Assembly: GCF_019880225.1 (NCBI RefSeq) | Contig: NZ_CP082284.1 | Location: 62,001-126,000, forward strand | DNA length: 64,000 nucleotides | Reading direction: 5' to 3' | Source: Halobaculum rubrum | Lineage (GTDB): Archaea > Halobacteriota > Halobacteria > Halobacteriales > Haloferacaceae | The notes under the pieces: model-generated | Seen by the model: only the letters and a program-made list of their open reading frames with translations | Told to the model about the DNA's origin: nothing | Database searches by the model: none | Shown: in pieces, positions 8,407-17,586 of the stretch | Position numbering within the stretch: the stretch's first letter is position 1 | Layout: every line of letters begins with the position of its first letter | Translations under genes and position numbers: made by a program

Positions 8407-9291
8407 ATGAACGACGACGCCGGTTCGACGGGAACGACGCGGGCCGACCAACAGGACGACGACCCGAACAAGATGAGCGTCAGGCAGTACGACCCCGACG
8501 CCGAGCACTCGTTCCCCGACGAGCGCGTGAACGAGGTGTTGGACGTGATCGAGTCGGACGCCGAGATCCAGACGTACCTCCCCGCGCAAAACGTCAACGC
8601 CGTCACGCGCAAGGGGTACAACGACCACGGCGCCAAGCACATCGAGATCGTCCGCAATCGGGCGCTGCGCCTGTACGAACTCCTGAAACGCGGCGGCGTC
8701 GAGTTCAACGGCGCGAGCCAACAGGGACTCGACGAGGCCGACGAGCCGGTGATCGTTGCGCTCGCGGCGACGCTCCACGACATCGGCCACGTCGTCCACC
8801 GGGACGACCACGCCTACTACTCGATCCCGCTGGCCGCCGACCTGCTGGATCGGTTGCTCCCCCAGTTCGACTACTACGGGACCGAAGAGACCGTCCGGGT
8901 GAAAGGCGAGACACTTCACGCCATCCTCTGTCATCATACCGAGGAGACGCCGCTGACCCGGGAAGCCGGCGTCATCCGCGTGTCCGACGCCCTTGACATG
9001 GAGCGCGGACGGTCGCGTATCCCGTACGAGAAGGGCGGCCGCGGGATCAACACGCTCTCGTCGCGGGCGATCAGCAACGTCGAACTCAAGCCCGGCAGCG
9101 AGGCCGACGGCAACGACGGCGACGCGAAACCAGTGCTCGTCGAGATCGAGATGGTGAACGCGGCGGGGGTCTATCAGGTCGACAACCTGCTCAAAGCGAA
9201 GCTGCACGACTCGCTCATCGAGGACTTGGTCCGGATCGTCGCGATCAACACCAAAAGCGACGACCGGCTCGTCGAGCGGATCGAACTCTGA
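8407..9291 (+). CDS. HD-domain metal-dependent phosphohydrolase
   Basis: 294 residues from the ATG at 8407. It carries an HD-superfamily core: a first His in the NDHGAKH segment (about 80), the HD doublet in LHDIGHVVH (about 123) and later HH (ILCHHTEET) and Asp (RVSDALDMERG) ligands, so the metal-binding set looks complete. Members hydrolyse phosphomonoesters or nucleotides; the substrate here is unknown. The first 35 residues are polar and probably unstructured. Single gene with its own promoter, divergent from the zinc-ribbon gene. Widely conserved in haloarchaea as far as I recall. Confidence 0.92.
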   Translation: MNDDAGSTGTTRADQQDDDPNKMSVRQYDPDAEHSFPDERVNEVLDVIESDAEIQTYLPAQNVNAVTRKGYNDHGAKHIEIVRNRALRLYELLKRGGVEFNGASQQGLDEADEPVIVALAATLHDIGHVVHRDDHAYYSIPLAADLLDRLLPQFDYYGTEETVRVKGETLHAILCHHTEETPLTREAGVIRVSDALDMERGRSRIPYEKGGRGINTLSSRAISNVELKPGSEADGNDGDAKPVLVEIEMVNAAGVYQVDNLLKAKLHDSLIEDLVRIVAINTKSDDRLVERIEL

Positions 9292-9375
9292 CGCCGCCCC
9301 GCAGCGTCTTCTCTGCGGTTCGTGTCGGAGCCGCCACCGTGCGGGAACACCCCGTCGCCGGCCGGGATGAGGGAA

Positions 9376-9380
9376 TTTAA
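9376..9380 (+). promoter_or_regulatory. TATA-like element of the MFS gene
   Basis: gggaatttaagc lies about 30 nt before the GTG start at 9410, consistent with a nearly leaderless mRNA and supporting that GTG. Confidence 0.45.
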
Positions 9381-9409
9381 GCGCACCCTGTGTATTTCGG
9401 AACGTAACA

Positions 9410-10720
9410 GTGGCGCAGTTCGGAAGCTCCGTCGCGCTGTTGCGCGACAAGGAGTTCTCGGCGCTGGCGGGCACGGCGTTCGCGCGGAGCCAGGCGTACT
9501 CGACGCTGCTCATCGCGCTGGCGCTGTACGCCGAGGACTTCGGAACCACCGGCACGGTCGAGGGACTGTTCGGTACCGCCTTCGCCGTCGTCCAGCTGCT
9601 CATCGTCCTCCCGCTCGGCCGGAAAGTCGACACGAGCAACGCGAAACACTGGCTCCTGCTCGGGCTCGCGATCAACGTCGTCGTCTTCTTCGGGTTCATG
9701 CTCGTGGAGAGCGCGACCCACGTGATCCTCGTTCGAGTGCTTCAGGGCGTCGGCGCGTCCGTGCTCTGGATCACGGGCTCGACCGTCGTCGGTCATATCG
9801 CCCCGGACAACGAGAACGGCCGGTGGCTGGGGTCGTACAATCAGGTCGCGGCGTTCTCCAGCCTCGCGGGCGACGTGGTCGGCGGCTACCTCCTGTTCGC
9901 CGAGGGCTACACGTTCACCTACGTGGTCCTCACGGGAGTCACTATCCTGGCGTTCGTCCTCGTGCTCGTCAACCTCCGGGACGACCCCGGCGGCGGCACT
10001 GAGAACGACGCCGGCGGCGGCGTCGCGACGCTGAAGGCGCTGCTTGACCTCCCGATGATCCGCGCGCTCGTCGTCTTCCGGCTCGCGTTTTCTGTCGGCA
10101 AGATGGCCGTCATCATCTTCCTCCCCATCCTCGCACGAACCGAGTTCGGCACGACCGCGTTCGCGATCGGCTGGATCCTCGCGGGTGGGAAGCTCACGAA
10201 GTCGGTTACCCAGGGGTACGTCGGCGATCTTTCCGACCGTGTCGGCAACAAGGAGTACTTCGTCGTGGCCGGCGCGTTCCTGTACGGTATCGGCACCGCG
10301 CTCATCCCGCTGAGCTACTACTTCGAGGGGACGATCGACCCCGTCCGGTTCGTCGCGTTCGGCGGCGAACAGGTGCTCGGCGGCGCGTTCTTCAGCCTCT
10401 TCGGGGCGTACATGGTGCTCGGCGTCGCCGACTCCATCCGCCTGCCGGCGTCGATGTCGCTGTTCGTCGAGGAGGGCGAACGCTACGACTCCGTCGCCTC
10501 CGCGATGAGCCTCAGGTCGATCTCGTGGAAGGTGGGCCAGGTCGCCGGACCGGTCGGCATCGGCGTCATCAAGCAGTACGTCTCCACGAGCGCCGCGTTC
10601 TACACGGCGGCGGGGTTCATCGTCGTCGCCTCGGCCGTCTTCTGGGTCGTGTTCCGCCGGGCGTCGGCACGGGAGGCCGAGGTCGTGGACGGGACGGACC
10701 CCGACCCGGCGGACGACTGA
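9410..10720 (+). CDS. Major facilitator superfamily transporter
   Basis: 436 residues starting at GTG. The hydropathy pattern gives about 12 membrane helices in two halves with a polar, Gly/Asp-rich central loop near residue 200 (GGGTENDAGGG). A typical MFS loop 2-3 signature is present in the form LGRKVDTSNAK near residue 65, and a related loop (YVGDLSDRVGNK) lies in the second half. The substrate cannot be deduced. The short acidic C-terminus is cytoplasmic. Monocistronic: tRNA-Gly follows on the opposite strand. Confidence 0.92.
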   Translation: MAQFGSSVALLRDKEFSALAGTAFARSQAYSTLLIALALYAEDFGTTGTVEGLFGTAFAVVQLLIVLPLGRKVDTSNAKHWLLLGLAINVVVFFGFMLVESATHVILVRVLQGVGASVLWITGSTVVGHIAPDNENGRWLGSYNQVAAFSSLAGDVVGGYLLFAEGYTFTYVVLTGVTILAFVLVLVNLRDDPGGGTENDAGGGVATLKALLDLPMIRALVVFRLAFSVGKMAVIIFLPILARTEFGTTAFAIGWILAGGKLTKSVTQGYVGDLSDRVGNKEYFVVAGAFLYGIGTALIPLSYYFEGTIDPVRFVAFGGEQVLGGAFFSLFGAYMVLGVADSIRLPASMSLFVEEGERYDSVASAMSLRSISWKVGQVAGPVGIGVIKQYVSTSAAFYTAAGFIVVASAVFWVVFRRASAREAEVVDGTDPDPADD

Positions 10721-10786
10721 GCGTGGCGCCGCCGCTGTCGACGTGAAATCGCGAGTGGGCTTCGCCTCACTTCGTTCGGCAGAAGA

Positions 10787-10858
10787 TGCGCCGGCGGGGA
10801 TTTGAACCCCGGTCGTTGGCTTGGAAGGCCAAAGTCATACCAGCTAGACCACCGGCGC
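10787..10858 (-). tRNA. tRNA-Gly (anticodon TCC)
   Basis: The minus strand folds as a 72-nt tRNA: acceptor GCGCCGG pairs with CCGGCGC, anticodon stem TTGGC/GCCAA encloses CTTCCAA (anticodon TCC), and the T-arm has GGGGTTCAAATCCCC. Discriminator A, no CCA, no intron. Confidence 0.96.
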
Positions 10859-10934
10859 GCTCGTCACTGTGTTCCTCGCGCGCCGTACCTCGCGAATCCG
10901 TCCGGATTCGCTCACCACCGGCGCACCGAGGGTA

Positions 10935-10955
10935 CCCCCACGTACTCGGTGGGGG
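10935..10955. terminator. Perfect 7-bp hairpin between trxB-like gene and tRNA-Gly
   Basis: cccccac (10935-10941) and gtggggg (10949-10955) pair perfectly around a 7-nt loop. It lies about 50 nt after the stop of the leftward flavoprotein gene and upstream of tRNA-Gly. It could end the flavoprotein transcript, although no T-run follows on the minus strand. Confidence 0.35.
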
Positions 10956-11007
10956 AATAAGGGGTTTACCGTTTCCGTCGGCGTGGACCGGCGCGGGGGA
11001 TGGGGAA

Positions 11008-12123
11008 TCAGTCGTCGGCCGCCGCCTCGTCGGTCGCCGCGCCCGCGGCGTCCTCACGCGGGCCCGCCGCGTGCCCCTCGTGGGCGACGGCGGTCGCCAT
11101 GAGTTCGGGCGAGATGGCCGGTACCTCGCTCTCGTCGACGGACCCCAGCTCGTCGATCTCGTCGGCCGAACGTGGGAACGCGCGCAGGTCCATGTGGATC
11201 GCGATGCCGCACTTGGCGCCCGCGCCCATCGCGACCGGGATCTGGTTGTGGCCGGGGGTCAGGTCGCCGACCGCGTACACGCCCTCGACGGAGGTTCGCC
11301 CGTGGTCGTCGACGGCGACCTCGCCGGAGTCCTCGCGATCCAGTCCGAGCGCGTCCGCCAACTCCGTGTTGTAGTTCGAGCCGTACATCGGGAAGCCGCC
11401 CTTGTACTCGCGGACGGTCCCGTCCTCGAACTCGAAGCTCTCGAGCCAGCCGTCGTCGTCCTTGCTCATCCCGACGACCTCCTCGGAGATCACGTCGATC
11501 GGGTGGTTCTCGATCAGCTCCGCAGTGTCGTCCGACCAGTCGGGCTCCCCGCCGCGAAGGAGCACGTCGACCTCGTCGGTGAAGTTGAGCATGATCATCG
11601 CGACGTGCGCGGCCGAGTCGCCCGTCCCCATCACGTACACCGGCTCGTCGACGAACATGTAGGCGTCACAGTGGAGGCAGTAGTGGAGTCCCATTCCGGT
11701 CCGCGGCAGGGGCGGGTCGGGCCGCTCGTCTGAGAAGCCGGTCGCGAGCACGACCCGGCGCGTCGTCAGCGCCTCGTCGCCGATGTCGACGCGGAACCCG
11801 ACGGTGCGCTCGTCGGGCTCGTCCCCGTCGCCGTCGACGGTCCCCCCATCGATCGCCTCGACGTCCTCCACGAAGCCGCGGCGGTACTCCCCGCCGTAGC
11901 TTTGCACCTGCTCTTGTGCGGTCCTGAGGAACTCGTTGCCCGAGGTCTCCTCGGTAACGCCGATGACGTTGTGGGTGTCGCGCATCATCGCAGCGCGGCC
12001 GCCGCCGCGGTTCACGACGAGCGTGTCGAGGCCGAGCCGAGTCGCGTACAGCGCGCTCGTCAGTCCCGCCGGACCGCCGCCGACAACCGTCACATCGTAG
12101 TCGAACTCGTCGTTCGTGGTCAT
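11008..12123 (-). CDS. Thioredoxin-reductase-like FAD/NAD(P)-dependent oxidoreductase
   Basis: 371 residues. The N-terminal dinucleotide-binding motif VVGGGPAG (about 13-20) binds FAD. The redox-active pair is the CxxC in YCLHCDAY (about residue 150), followed by a second nucleotide-binding segment (VMGTGDSAAH) and the closing FAD motif GVYAVGD. This is the full domain order of thioredoxin reductases, plus an acidic Ala-rich tail of about 40 residues. It should pass electrons from NAD(P)H to a thioredoxin-like partner, but the real partner is unknown. Monocistronic with a very good TATA box. A truncated relative lies at 46646-47503. Confidence 0.9.
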   Translation of the reverse strand: MTTNDEFDYDVTVVGGGPAGLTSALYATRLGLDTLVVNRGGGRAAMMRDTHNVIGVTEETSGNEFLRTAQEQVQSYGGEYRRGFVEDVEAIDGGTVDGDGDEPDERTVGFRVDIGDEALTTRRVVLATGFSDERPDPPLPRTGMGLHYCLHCDAYMFVDEPVYVMGTGDSAAHVAMIMLNFTDEVDVLLRGGEPDWSDDTAELIENHPIDVISEEVVGMSKDDDGWLESFEFEDGTVREYKGGFPMYGSNYNTELADALGLDREDSGEVAVDDHGRTSVEGVYAVGDLTPGHNQIPVAMGAGAKCGIAIHMDLRAFPRSADEIDELGSVDESEVPAISPELMATAVAHEGHAAGPREDAAGAATDEAAADD

Positions 12124-12149
12124 CTACTTGCGTGTTGGACCGGCCCATG

Positions 12150-12157
12150 TATAAAAA
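12150..12157 (-). promoter_or_regulatory. TATA box of the thioredoxin-reductase-like gene
   Basis: Minus-strand GCGTTTTTATACATG, the strongest TATA-like match in the window, starts 27 nt before the ATG at 12123. Confidence 0.65.
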
Positions 12158-12213
12158 CGCGTCCGGTCGTGCGGCCAGGGTATCCACCCGTGACGCGTTC
12201 ACACTCCGTGTTG

Positions 12214-12933
12214 TCAGTCCGGATTCCCGCCCGCGGCTCGCTCGGGCGCGACGACCGCATAGCAGTTACCGCTGGAGACGACCGAGTCGACGGGCCGGAG
12301 GTCGCTCGCCGCCAGATCGGCATCGAACTCTCGCGGCGCGTAGATGTGATAGAACCGCGGCACCGGCTCCCCGCCGGGGAGGGTCCAGTCGACCGTCGTG
12401 TCGAACCCGACCTCGGCGTCCGCGTCGGCGTCGAAGCGGTCGTGGGCGGTGCTCCACGCGCTCACCAGCGCCCGTCCGTCGGGTGCGAGCGCCCGGGCGA
12501 GTTCCGACAGCGAGGCGACGCGTCGCTCGCGCGGTCTGAGGTGATGGAGCGCGGCGACGTACACCGCCAGATCGACTCGGCCGTCGGCGACGGGGAGCGC
12601 GGCGGCGTCGCCGCGGACGAACGAGACGCCCGGGTCGTACCCGCGCTCGCGGGCTCGTGCTCGCGCTTCGAGCAGCAGTTCCTCGCTCACGTCCACGCCC
12701 ACGGTTTCCTCGACCCGATCGCCGAGCGGCTCGCAGTGACGACCGTTCCCGCACCCCACGTCGAGCCCGACCGTCCCGGAACGCCCGTCGAGGAAGGACC
12801 CCACCTCCGGCCAAGCGTGCTCGCGCGTCTTCGAGAAGTGGCCGGCGATGCGATCGTACGTCGACGCGGTGGCCCGTGTCGGCGAGCCCGGATCGTCGGT
12901 CGCCATCCGACGGTGTGAGTCGTTCGGCGTCAT
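12214..12933 (-). CDS. Class I SAM-dependent methyltransferase, Trm9/ABH8-like
   Basis: 239 residues. Motif I of class I methyltransferases is LDVGCGNG (about 57-64), followed by the acidic motif VGVDVSEE and motif II/III regions (VRGDAAALP, ALHHLRP). The opening TYDRIAGHFSKTR and the overall length resemble Trm9-type methyltransferases that act on wobble-uridine modifications; this is a family resemblance, not proof of substrate. The chosen ATG overlaps the stop of the upstream PilC-type gene by four bases (ATGA). An internal ATG at 12906 is an alternative start. Being the third gene of a pilus-type operon is odd for a tRNA enzyme. Confidence 0.88.
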   Translation of the reverse strand: MTPNDSHRRMATDDPGSPTRATASTYDRIAGHFSKTREHAWPEVGSFLDGRSGTVGLDVGCGNGRHCEPLGDRVEETVGVDVSEELLLEARARARERGYDPGVSFVRGDAAALPVADGRVDLAVYVAALHHLRPRERRVASLSELARALAPDGRALVSAWSTAHDRFDADADAEVGFDTTVDWTLPGGEPVPRFYHIYAPREFDADLAASDLRPVDSVVSSGNCYAVVAPERAAGGNPD

Positions 12934-15062
12934 CCGACGACCACGAACGTGAGGTACGCGAGCAGGAGCATTACGGTCGCGTGTTTCACGCCGTCGCTGA
13001 CGCTCCCCTCCCCTAACTGTCCGGCGATGAGCCCCGACGCGACCCCCTGGATCGCCGCGGCGTGATAGAACAACAGGACGTAGCTGTCGGTCTCGACGCC
13101 GCCCATCCCCTCGAACACGCCGGTCGAGACGCCGGCGACGCCGCCGGGCGACGACAGCTGCGCCCCCTCGACGGCCGGAATGAACGCCACCGTCAGCGCC
13201 GCGATGATGCCGAGGAACACCGCGAAGGAGACGTAGATCACGAGCAGGTACGTCACCATGACCTGCCGGCGCTCCCTGCGGAGCCGCCGCGTCGAGCGCG
13301 CCTCGTCTGCCGCGATCGCGAGAACCGGCGCGATGTCACCGCTCGCATCGACGGCGTTCGTGACGAGCGCGACCGCACGCGACACCATCGGCGAACGGAC
13401 CCGCTGGCGGAACCGATCGAGCGCCGTCGTGACGGTCGCTCCCCACTCCACGTCCCGCCAGGTCCGCGCGATCTCCGGTGTGAGTGCGCCGAGGTCAGAG
13501 CCGGTGAGCCGGCGCAGGCTCCCGATGACGCTCACGCCGGCCTCGTTGATGCTCGCCATCCGATCGAGGAAGTCCGGAACCGCGCGTTCGATCGCCCGTA
13601 TCCGCCGTTTCTCGATCTCGTAGGCGAGACCGTAGGCCGCAAGCACCACCAGCGTCGCTTCGATAGCCGGCGAATCGACGGCCCGGGCGAACGGGAGCGG
13701 CCGGAGCGGAAGCGCCGGCGTCCGCAGCCACACCCACCACAGGCCGGCCGGAACAGTGATCAGCGCGGTTAGGGTCGGCCGCTGGAGGAGGAGTTCGGCG
13801 GGGCGGTTCGCGGCGTCGAGCACCGCTTCCAGCCGGTCGTACGCGGCCAGGCGTTCCCTGCTTGCGGCCCACCGATCGGTGCCCGCGGTCGCGGCACCGT
13901 CGAGGCCCACCGCGCCGCCGTCCGTCCGAGCGTCGGAGCCACCGCCGGACCCGGCGACGTCCGATGCGGTCACCGTGTGAACCCGTGCGTCTCCGACCGA
14001 CTGATCCACCACGAGCGTGTCGTTCGTCGACCGAGTGATCGAGTCGATGTAGACGACGAAGCCGAAGCTCGCGAGCGGGATCGCGAGATAAACCACCGCG
14101 CGCAACACGGGGAGCGTGTCCGAGAGGACCATCCCGATGACGACGAGGATCGTGATGAAAAACAGCGGCCCGGCGACGAGCACCGTCACGTACGCCTCCG
14201 CGAACGTCGAGATGAGTTCGAGGTACTGCTCCTGCTGGGACTCGGCCTCCTCCTGGTACCGCTCGTACTGGTCGTGCAGGAACGCCGAGAGCTCTTGGCC
14301 GCTGCCGAGCACTGACGCGAGGTTCTCCCCGAACTCGGCCATGTTCTGGGAGGGCGTCCGTTCGGCCATGTCTTCGAGTGCGGTGAGCACGTCCGTCCCG
14401 AACGTGTTCATGTCGCGAACGGCGACGCCCAACTCGCGGGCGGCCTCGCCGTACACCTCCTCGTTGTGCGACAGCGTCTCCAACACGACGGGGAGTTCCA
14501 TCCCCGAGCGCGACAGCGCGTACACGAACGCGACGGTTCGAGGGAGCGTCGCTTCGATCCGGCTCGCCCGTGCGTGAGCCCGCTGGTCGAGGATCTGCCA
14601 CCGGAAGAAATACACGCTGACGGCCGACCCGGGGCCAACCGTCGCGGACGACACGATCAACAGCGGGAACAGTTCGGCGACGCCGAGTTCTCCGATCCGC
14701 GTGAGACCCGCAAAAAAGCCGAGTGCGGCGGGCAACGCCGCCCGAATCGCTTCTCCGCTGACCCGGAGCAGCGCCAGCGCTCCCGCGGCGATGTACACGC
14801 CGAAGACGCTCCCCGAGACGCCGGCGACGGCGGTGTACAACAGCGTCTTCGACGCGTATAAGCGATGAGTGACGCCGACGTGTGCCGCCCGTAGCCGGTC
14901 GCGTTGGCGGCCCGCTCGGGGCCGGTCGGTGGTCACGTAGTCGCCGAACGCGTTGACGGCAAGCCGAGTGACTGCGAGATCCGCCTCCCGATTCACCGTC
15001 CCGGCGAGGATCGGCATCACTAGGAGGAGCGCGCCTACCAACGGGAGGAACGACAGCTCCAT
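12930..15062 (-). CDS. Second PilC/TadC (T2SF) family membrane platform protein
   Basis: 710 residues, paralogous to the PilC-type protein at 1564-3609. Two T2SF units are visible: cytoplasmic helical blocks (about 155-285 and 500-600) flanked by membrane helices. The segment between the halves (about 350-400) is Asp/Gly/Thr-rich, probably a cytoplasmic linker. The first residues form a hydrophobic helix right at the start. It follows the ATPase gene by three bases and overlaps the methyltransferase gene by four, so the three are one transcription unit. It is the inner-membrane scaffold of a second type IV pilus-like or secretion machine. Confidence 0.92.
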   Translation of the reverse strand: MELSFLPLVGALLLVMPILAGTVNREADLAVTRLAVNAFGDYVTTDRPRAGRQRDRLRAAHVGVTHRLYASKTLLYTAVAGVSGSVFGVYIAAGALALLRVSGEAIRAALPAALGFFAGLTRIGELGVAELFPLLIVSSATVGPGSAVSVYFFRWQILDQRAHARASRIEATLPRTVAFVYALSRSGMELPVVLETLSHNEEVYGEAARELGVAVRDMNTFGTDVLTALEDMAERTPSQNMAEFGENLASVLGSGQELSAFLHDQYERYQEEAESQQEQYLELISTFAEAYVTVLVAGPLFFITILVVIGMVLSDTLPVLRAVVYLAIPLASFGFVVYIDSITRSTNDTLVVDQSVGDARVHTVTASDVAGSGGGSDARTDGGAVGLDGAATAGTDRWAASRERLAAYDRLEAVLDAANRPAELLLQRPTLTALITVPAGLWWVWLRTPALPLRPLPFARAVDSPAIEATLVVLAAYGLAYEIEKRRIRAIERAVPDFLDRMASINEAGVSVIGSLRRLTGSDLGALTPEIARTWRDVEWGATVTTALDRFRQRVRSPMVSRAVALVTNAVDASGDIAPVLAIAADEARSTRRLRRERRQVMVTYLLVIYVSFAVFLGIIAALTVAFIPAVEGAQLSSPGGVAGVSTGVFEGMGGVETDSYVLLFYHAAAIQGVASGLIAGQLGEGSVSDGVKHATVMLLLAYLTFVVVG

Positions 15063-15065
15063 GGG

Positions 15066-16793
15066 TCAGCCCCCGTTGCCGGGGTCCGGATCGTCGGTAA
15101 CTTGCTCGTCCGAGGCCGCCTCGTCGCGGACGTTCTCCTCGAGCGTCGTCTCGTCGTCCGCAGTCTCGTCGTCCGGACCGCGTTCGGCCGCGTCGAACCG
15201 TTCCATGACGCGATCGGGGTCGGCGTAGTACTCGTTCACGAGCGCGGTGAAGCGCCGATAGTCGGTGACGCCGTGCTCCTGGAGGTGTTCGAGGAACTGC
15301 CGCCGATCGCGAAGCTCCGACAGCAGTTCCGAACGACTCCATCCTCGCTCGGACTGGATCTCGTCGAGCAGCGCCGAGTCCCGACTGGCGAAGCTGTCCG
15401 TTTCAGCGTCCCACGAGTACACCGAAGAGTAGTCCAGCTCCCCGGTTCGCTGGTCGATGCCGCCGATCTCGCCGACGGTCTTCGCGCGGCGCACGCGTCC
15501 GCCGTCGAAGCGGGCGAGCGTCTGCACCGACAGCAGGTCCAGCGACTGAACCATCGACCGCGGGACGTTGATCGGCTCGTTCTCCAGGCGGTTGATCACG
15601 GTCTCGATGGAGTCGGCGTGCATCGTCGAGAACGTGGTGTGTCCGGTGTTCATCGCCTGGAACAGGGTGAGCGCCTCCTCACCACGAACCTCCCCGACGA
15701 TGATGTACTCCGGCCGGTGGCGGAGGGCGGAGCGAAGGAGGTCGTACATGTCGATGTCCTCGCCTTCCCCCAGCCGTTCGCGGGTCACCGACGAGAGCCA
15801 GTTGTCGTGATACAGCGACAGCTCGCGTGTGTCCTCGATGGTGAGCACCTTCGAGCGCGGCGGGATGAACATCGACACCGCGTTCATCGAGGTGGTCTTC
15901 CCGGACGCGGTGCCGCCCGCGAAGATGAGACTTTTGTTGTGCTCGATGCACAGCCAGAAGTACGCCATCTGCTCGATCGAGAACGTCCCGTACTCGATCA
16001 GGTCGATCGGCGTGAACGGCTCCTCCGCGTACTGGCGGATGGTGAACGCCGAGCCGCGGGGCGTGACCTCCTCGCCGAGCGCGAGCTCGGCGCGTGACCC
16101 GTCGGGCAGCGTCGTCCCGACGATCGGGTCGCCGACGGAGATGTGCTGGCCGGACCGCTGGGCCAGTCTGATAACGAAGTTGTCCAGTTCGTCCGCCCCG
16201 AACACGACGTTCGTCTCGATGTCGGTGTACTCGTCGTGGTAGACGAAGATCGGGAGGTCGTAGCCGTCACAGGAGATGTCCTCGATGTGCCGGTCCGACA
16301 GGAGCGCGTCGATCTTTCCGTATCCCCTGAAATCACGCCGCAGGTAGTACAGCAGACTGTGGAACGTCCGCATCGACGCGTCGACGCCGTACTGTTCGAG
16401 CAGCGCCGCCAGCTCGTCGCGAAGCCGGTCGTCGTCCGCCTCGCCCGGGTCCTCGCGGTACAACAGCGGGTCGCGGATGTCTTCGACGATCCGCCCGAGC
16501 AGGTCGAACTCGAAGTCGTCGAGTTCGGGCTCGACGACGTGGTACACGTGGTTGTCCGACTCCGTGTCGTACGTGACGACGACGTACGCGTACGGCGCGT
16601 TCACCCAGTAGCGCTCGACCTCGTCGTGGTCGGGGGGCGGGTCGAACGACGCCAGCGGCCCGTCTTCCCCGGGGAGAAACGGCCGGACCTCGAGGTCGGC
16701 GCCGCGGAGCACCTCGAGCGTTCGCGCGAGGCGCCGCCTGAGCGTCGACAGGGGGCGGTCGTCGGCCGTCGTATCTGCGGCGTCCCCCGACAT
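15066..16793 (-). CDS. Second PilB/VirB11-TadA family ATPase
   Basis: 575 residues. Walker A GGTASGKTT lies near residue 292 and the GEVRGEE box near 365, followed by MNTGHTTFSTMHAD, matching the first PilB-type protein closely through the core. It lacks that protein's long N-terminal extension: the ERYWVN segment that begins the shared core is already near residue 55. A shorter acidic tail (about 40 residues) ends it. It is a cytoplasmic motor for pilin polymerisation, encoded immediately before its membrane partner. Unlike the first locus, no pilin-like gene is attached; subunits must be encoded elsewhere or shared. Confidence 0.94.
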   Translation of the reverse strand: MSGDAADTTADDRPLSTLRRRLARTLEVLRGADLEVRPFLPGEDGPLASFDPPPDHDEVERYWVNAPYAYVVVTYDTESDNHVYHVVEPELDDFEFDLLGRIVEDIRDPLLYREDPGEADDDRLRDELAALLEQYGVDASMRTFHSLLYYLRRDFRGYGKIDALLSDRHIEDISCDGYDLPIFVYHDEYTDIETNVVFGADELDNFVIRLAQRSGQHISVGDPIVGTTLPDGSRAELALGEEVTPRGSAFTIRQYAEEPFTPIDLIEYGTFSIEQMAYFWLCIEHNKSLIFAGGTASGKTTSMNAVSMFIPPRSKVLTIEDTRELSLYHDNWLSSVTRERLGEGEDIDMYDLLRSALRHRPEYIIVGEVRGEEALTLFQAMNTGHTTFSTMHADSIETVINRLENEPINVPRSMVQSLDLLSVQTLARFDGGRVRRAKTVGEIGGIDQRTGELDYSSVYSWDAETDSFASRDSALLDEIQSERGWSRSELLSELRDRRQFLEHLQEHGVTDYRRFTALVNEYYADPDRVMERFDAAERGPDDETADDETTLEENVRDEAASDEQVTDDPDPGNGG

Positions 16794-16823
16794 CGGTTAC
16801 TGCAGGTCGTAGGGAAGTCCGGT

Positions 16824-16831
16824 ACTTAAGT
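16824..16831 (-). promoter_or_regulatory. TATA-like element of the second pilB-pilC operon
   Basis: Minus-strand GAACTTAAGTACC, about 31 nt upstream of the ATG at 16793. Confidence 0.5.
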
Positions 16832-16922
16832 TCACCACCAAGCGCCACAGTGTCGGGACCGTGCACGGCCCCACGGCGGCTCGGTCCCCGGCGACGCGCC
16901 TTCCCGGGGTGCCGACGCGCGC

Positions 16923-17456
16923 TCAGTTCACCCGCTCCGCGCGCAGGAGCACGACGCCGAGCACCAGTTGGAGGACCGCACCGATCGGCAGCGACACGCC
17001 CGGGAGCCCGCCGCCGACGCCGACCCCGATCCCCAGGAAGCGCTCGGGGAACAGCACTGAGGCGACGAGAAACAACAGCGCCGACGTGACGAGTAGACCG
17101 CCCAGCACGTCGACCGGGTCTGCGGCCCATGATTCCGCTCGCTCCTCCTCGCGGTAGTAGTACACGGAGACCCCGAGCGCGACGAGGTACACGGCCGCGC
17201 CGACGAGCCACGCGGCGTACGCGACCTGGACGGAGGTCCCCGACTGGAGCAGGTACGCCGAGACGGGCGAGGAGACGCTCGTCGCGCGAACGAACGGGAG
17301 CCCGAACGCGTAGCGGATCTGAACCAGCGGAAAGCGGACGAACAGCACCGACCCGCCGGAGACGGCGCCGTAGAACACGTTCCACGGGAGCAGGGCCGCG
17401 ACCCACGTGGACAGGACGGCGAGTTCTCCCGCGTACTCGGACCGGACCCAGACCAT
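16923..17456 (-). CDS. Haloarchaeal membrane protein of unknown function
   Basis: 177 residues with about five hydrophobic segments (roughly 12-32, 72-100, 113-135, 138-170) and a highly regular start MVWVRSEYAGELAVLSTW. From memory it resembles a haloarchaea-only membrane family (DUF7549/TIGR04206-like), without known function. A short basic/acidic cytoplasmic loop (YYYREEERAESW) separates the helices. Single gene, divergent from the DUF5793-type gene. No enzymatic motif is visible. Confidence 0.85.
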   Translation of the reverse strand: MVWVRSEYAGELAVLSTWVAALLPWNVFYGAVSGGSVLFVRFPLVQIRYAFGLPFVRATSVSSPVSAYLLQSGTSVQVAYAAWLVGAAVYLVALGVSVYYYREEERAESWAADPVDVLGGLLVTSALLFLVASVLFPERFLGIGVGVGGGLPGVSLPIGAVLQLVLGVVLLRAERVN

Positions 17457-17586
17457 GTACCTCGGAGCACGGCGAGCCGGGATAAATCGATTGGACCGCC
17501 GACGGTGGCTGGCGGCCGCTCCGGAGATCCGGCGCCGTCAGGGGCGTTACGTACTTACACACAGATCCCCTACGGCTGCGTACGGA

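Noticed and set aside
10914-10924. Second copy of accaccggcgc from the tRNA-Gly 5' end, about 60 bases upstream of the gene
   Set aside because: Only 11 bases and very GC-rich; chance is sufficient.
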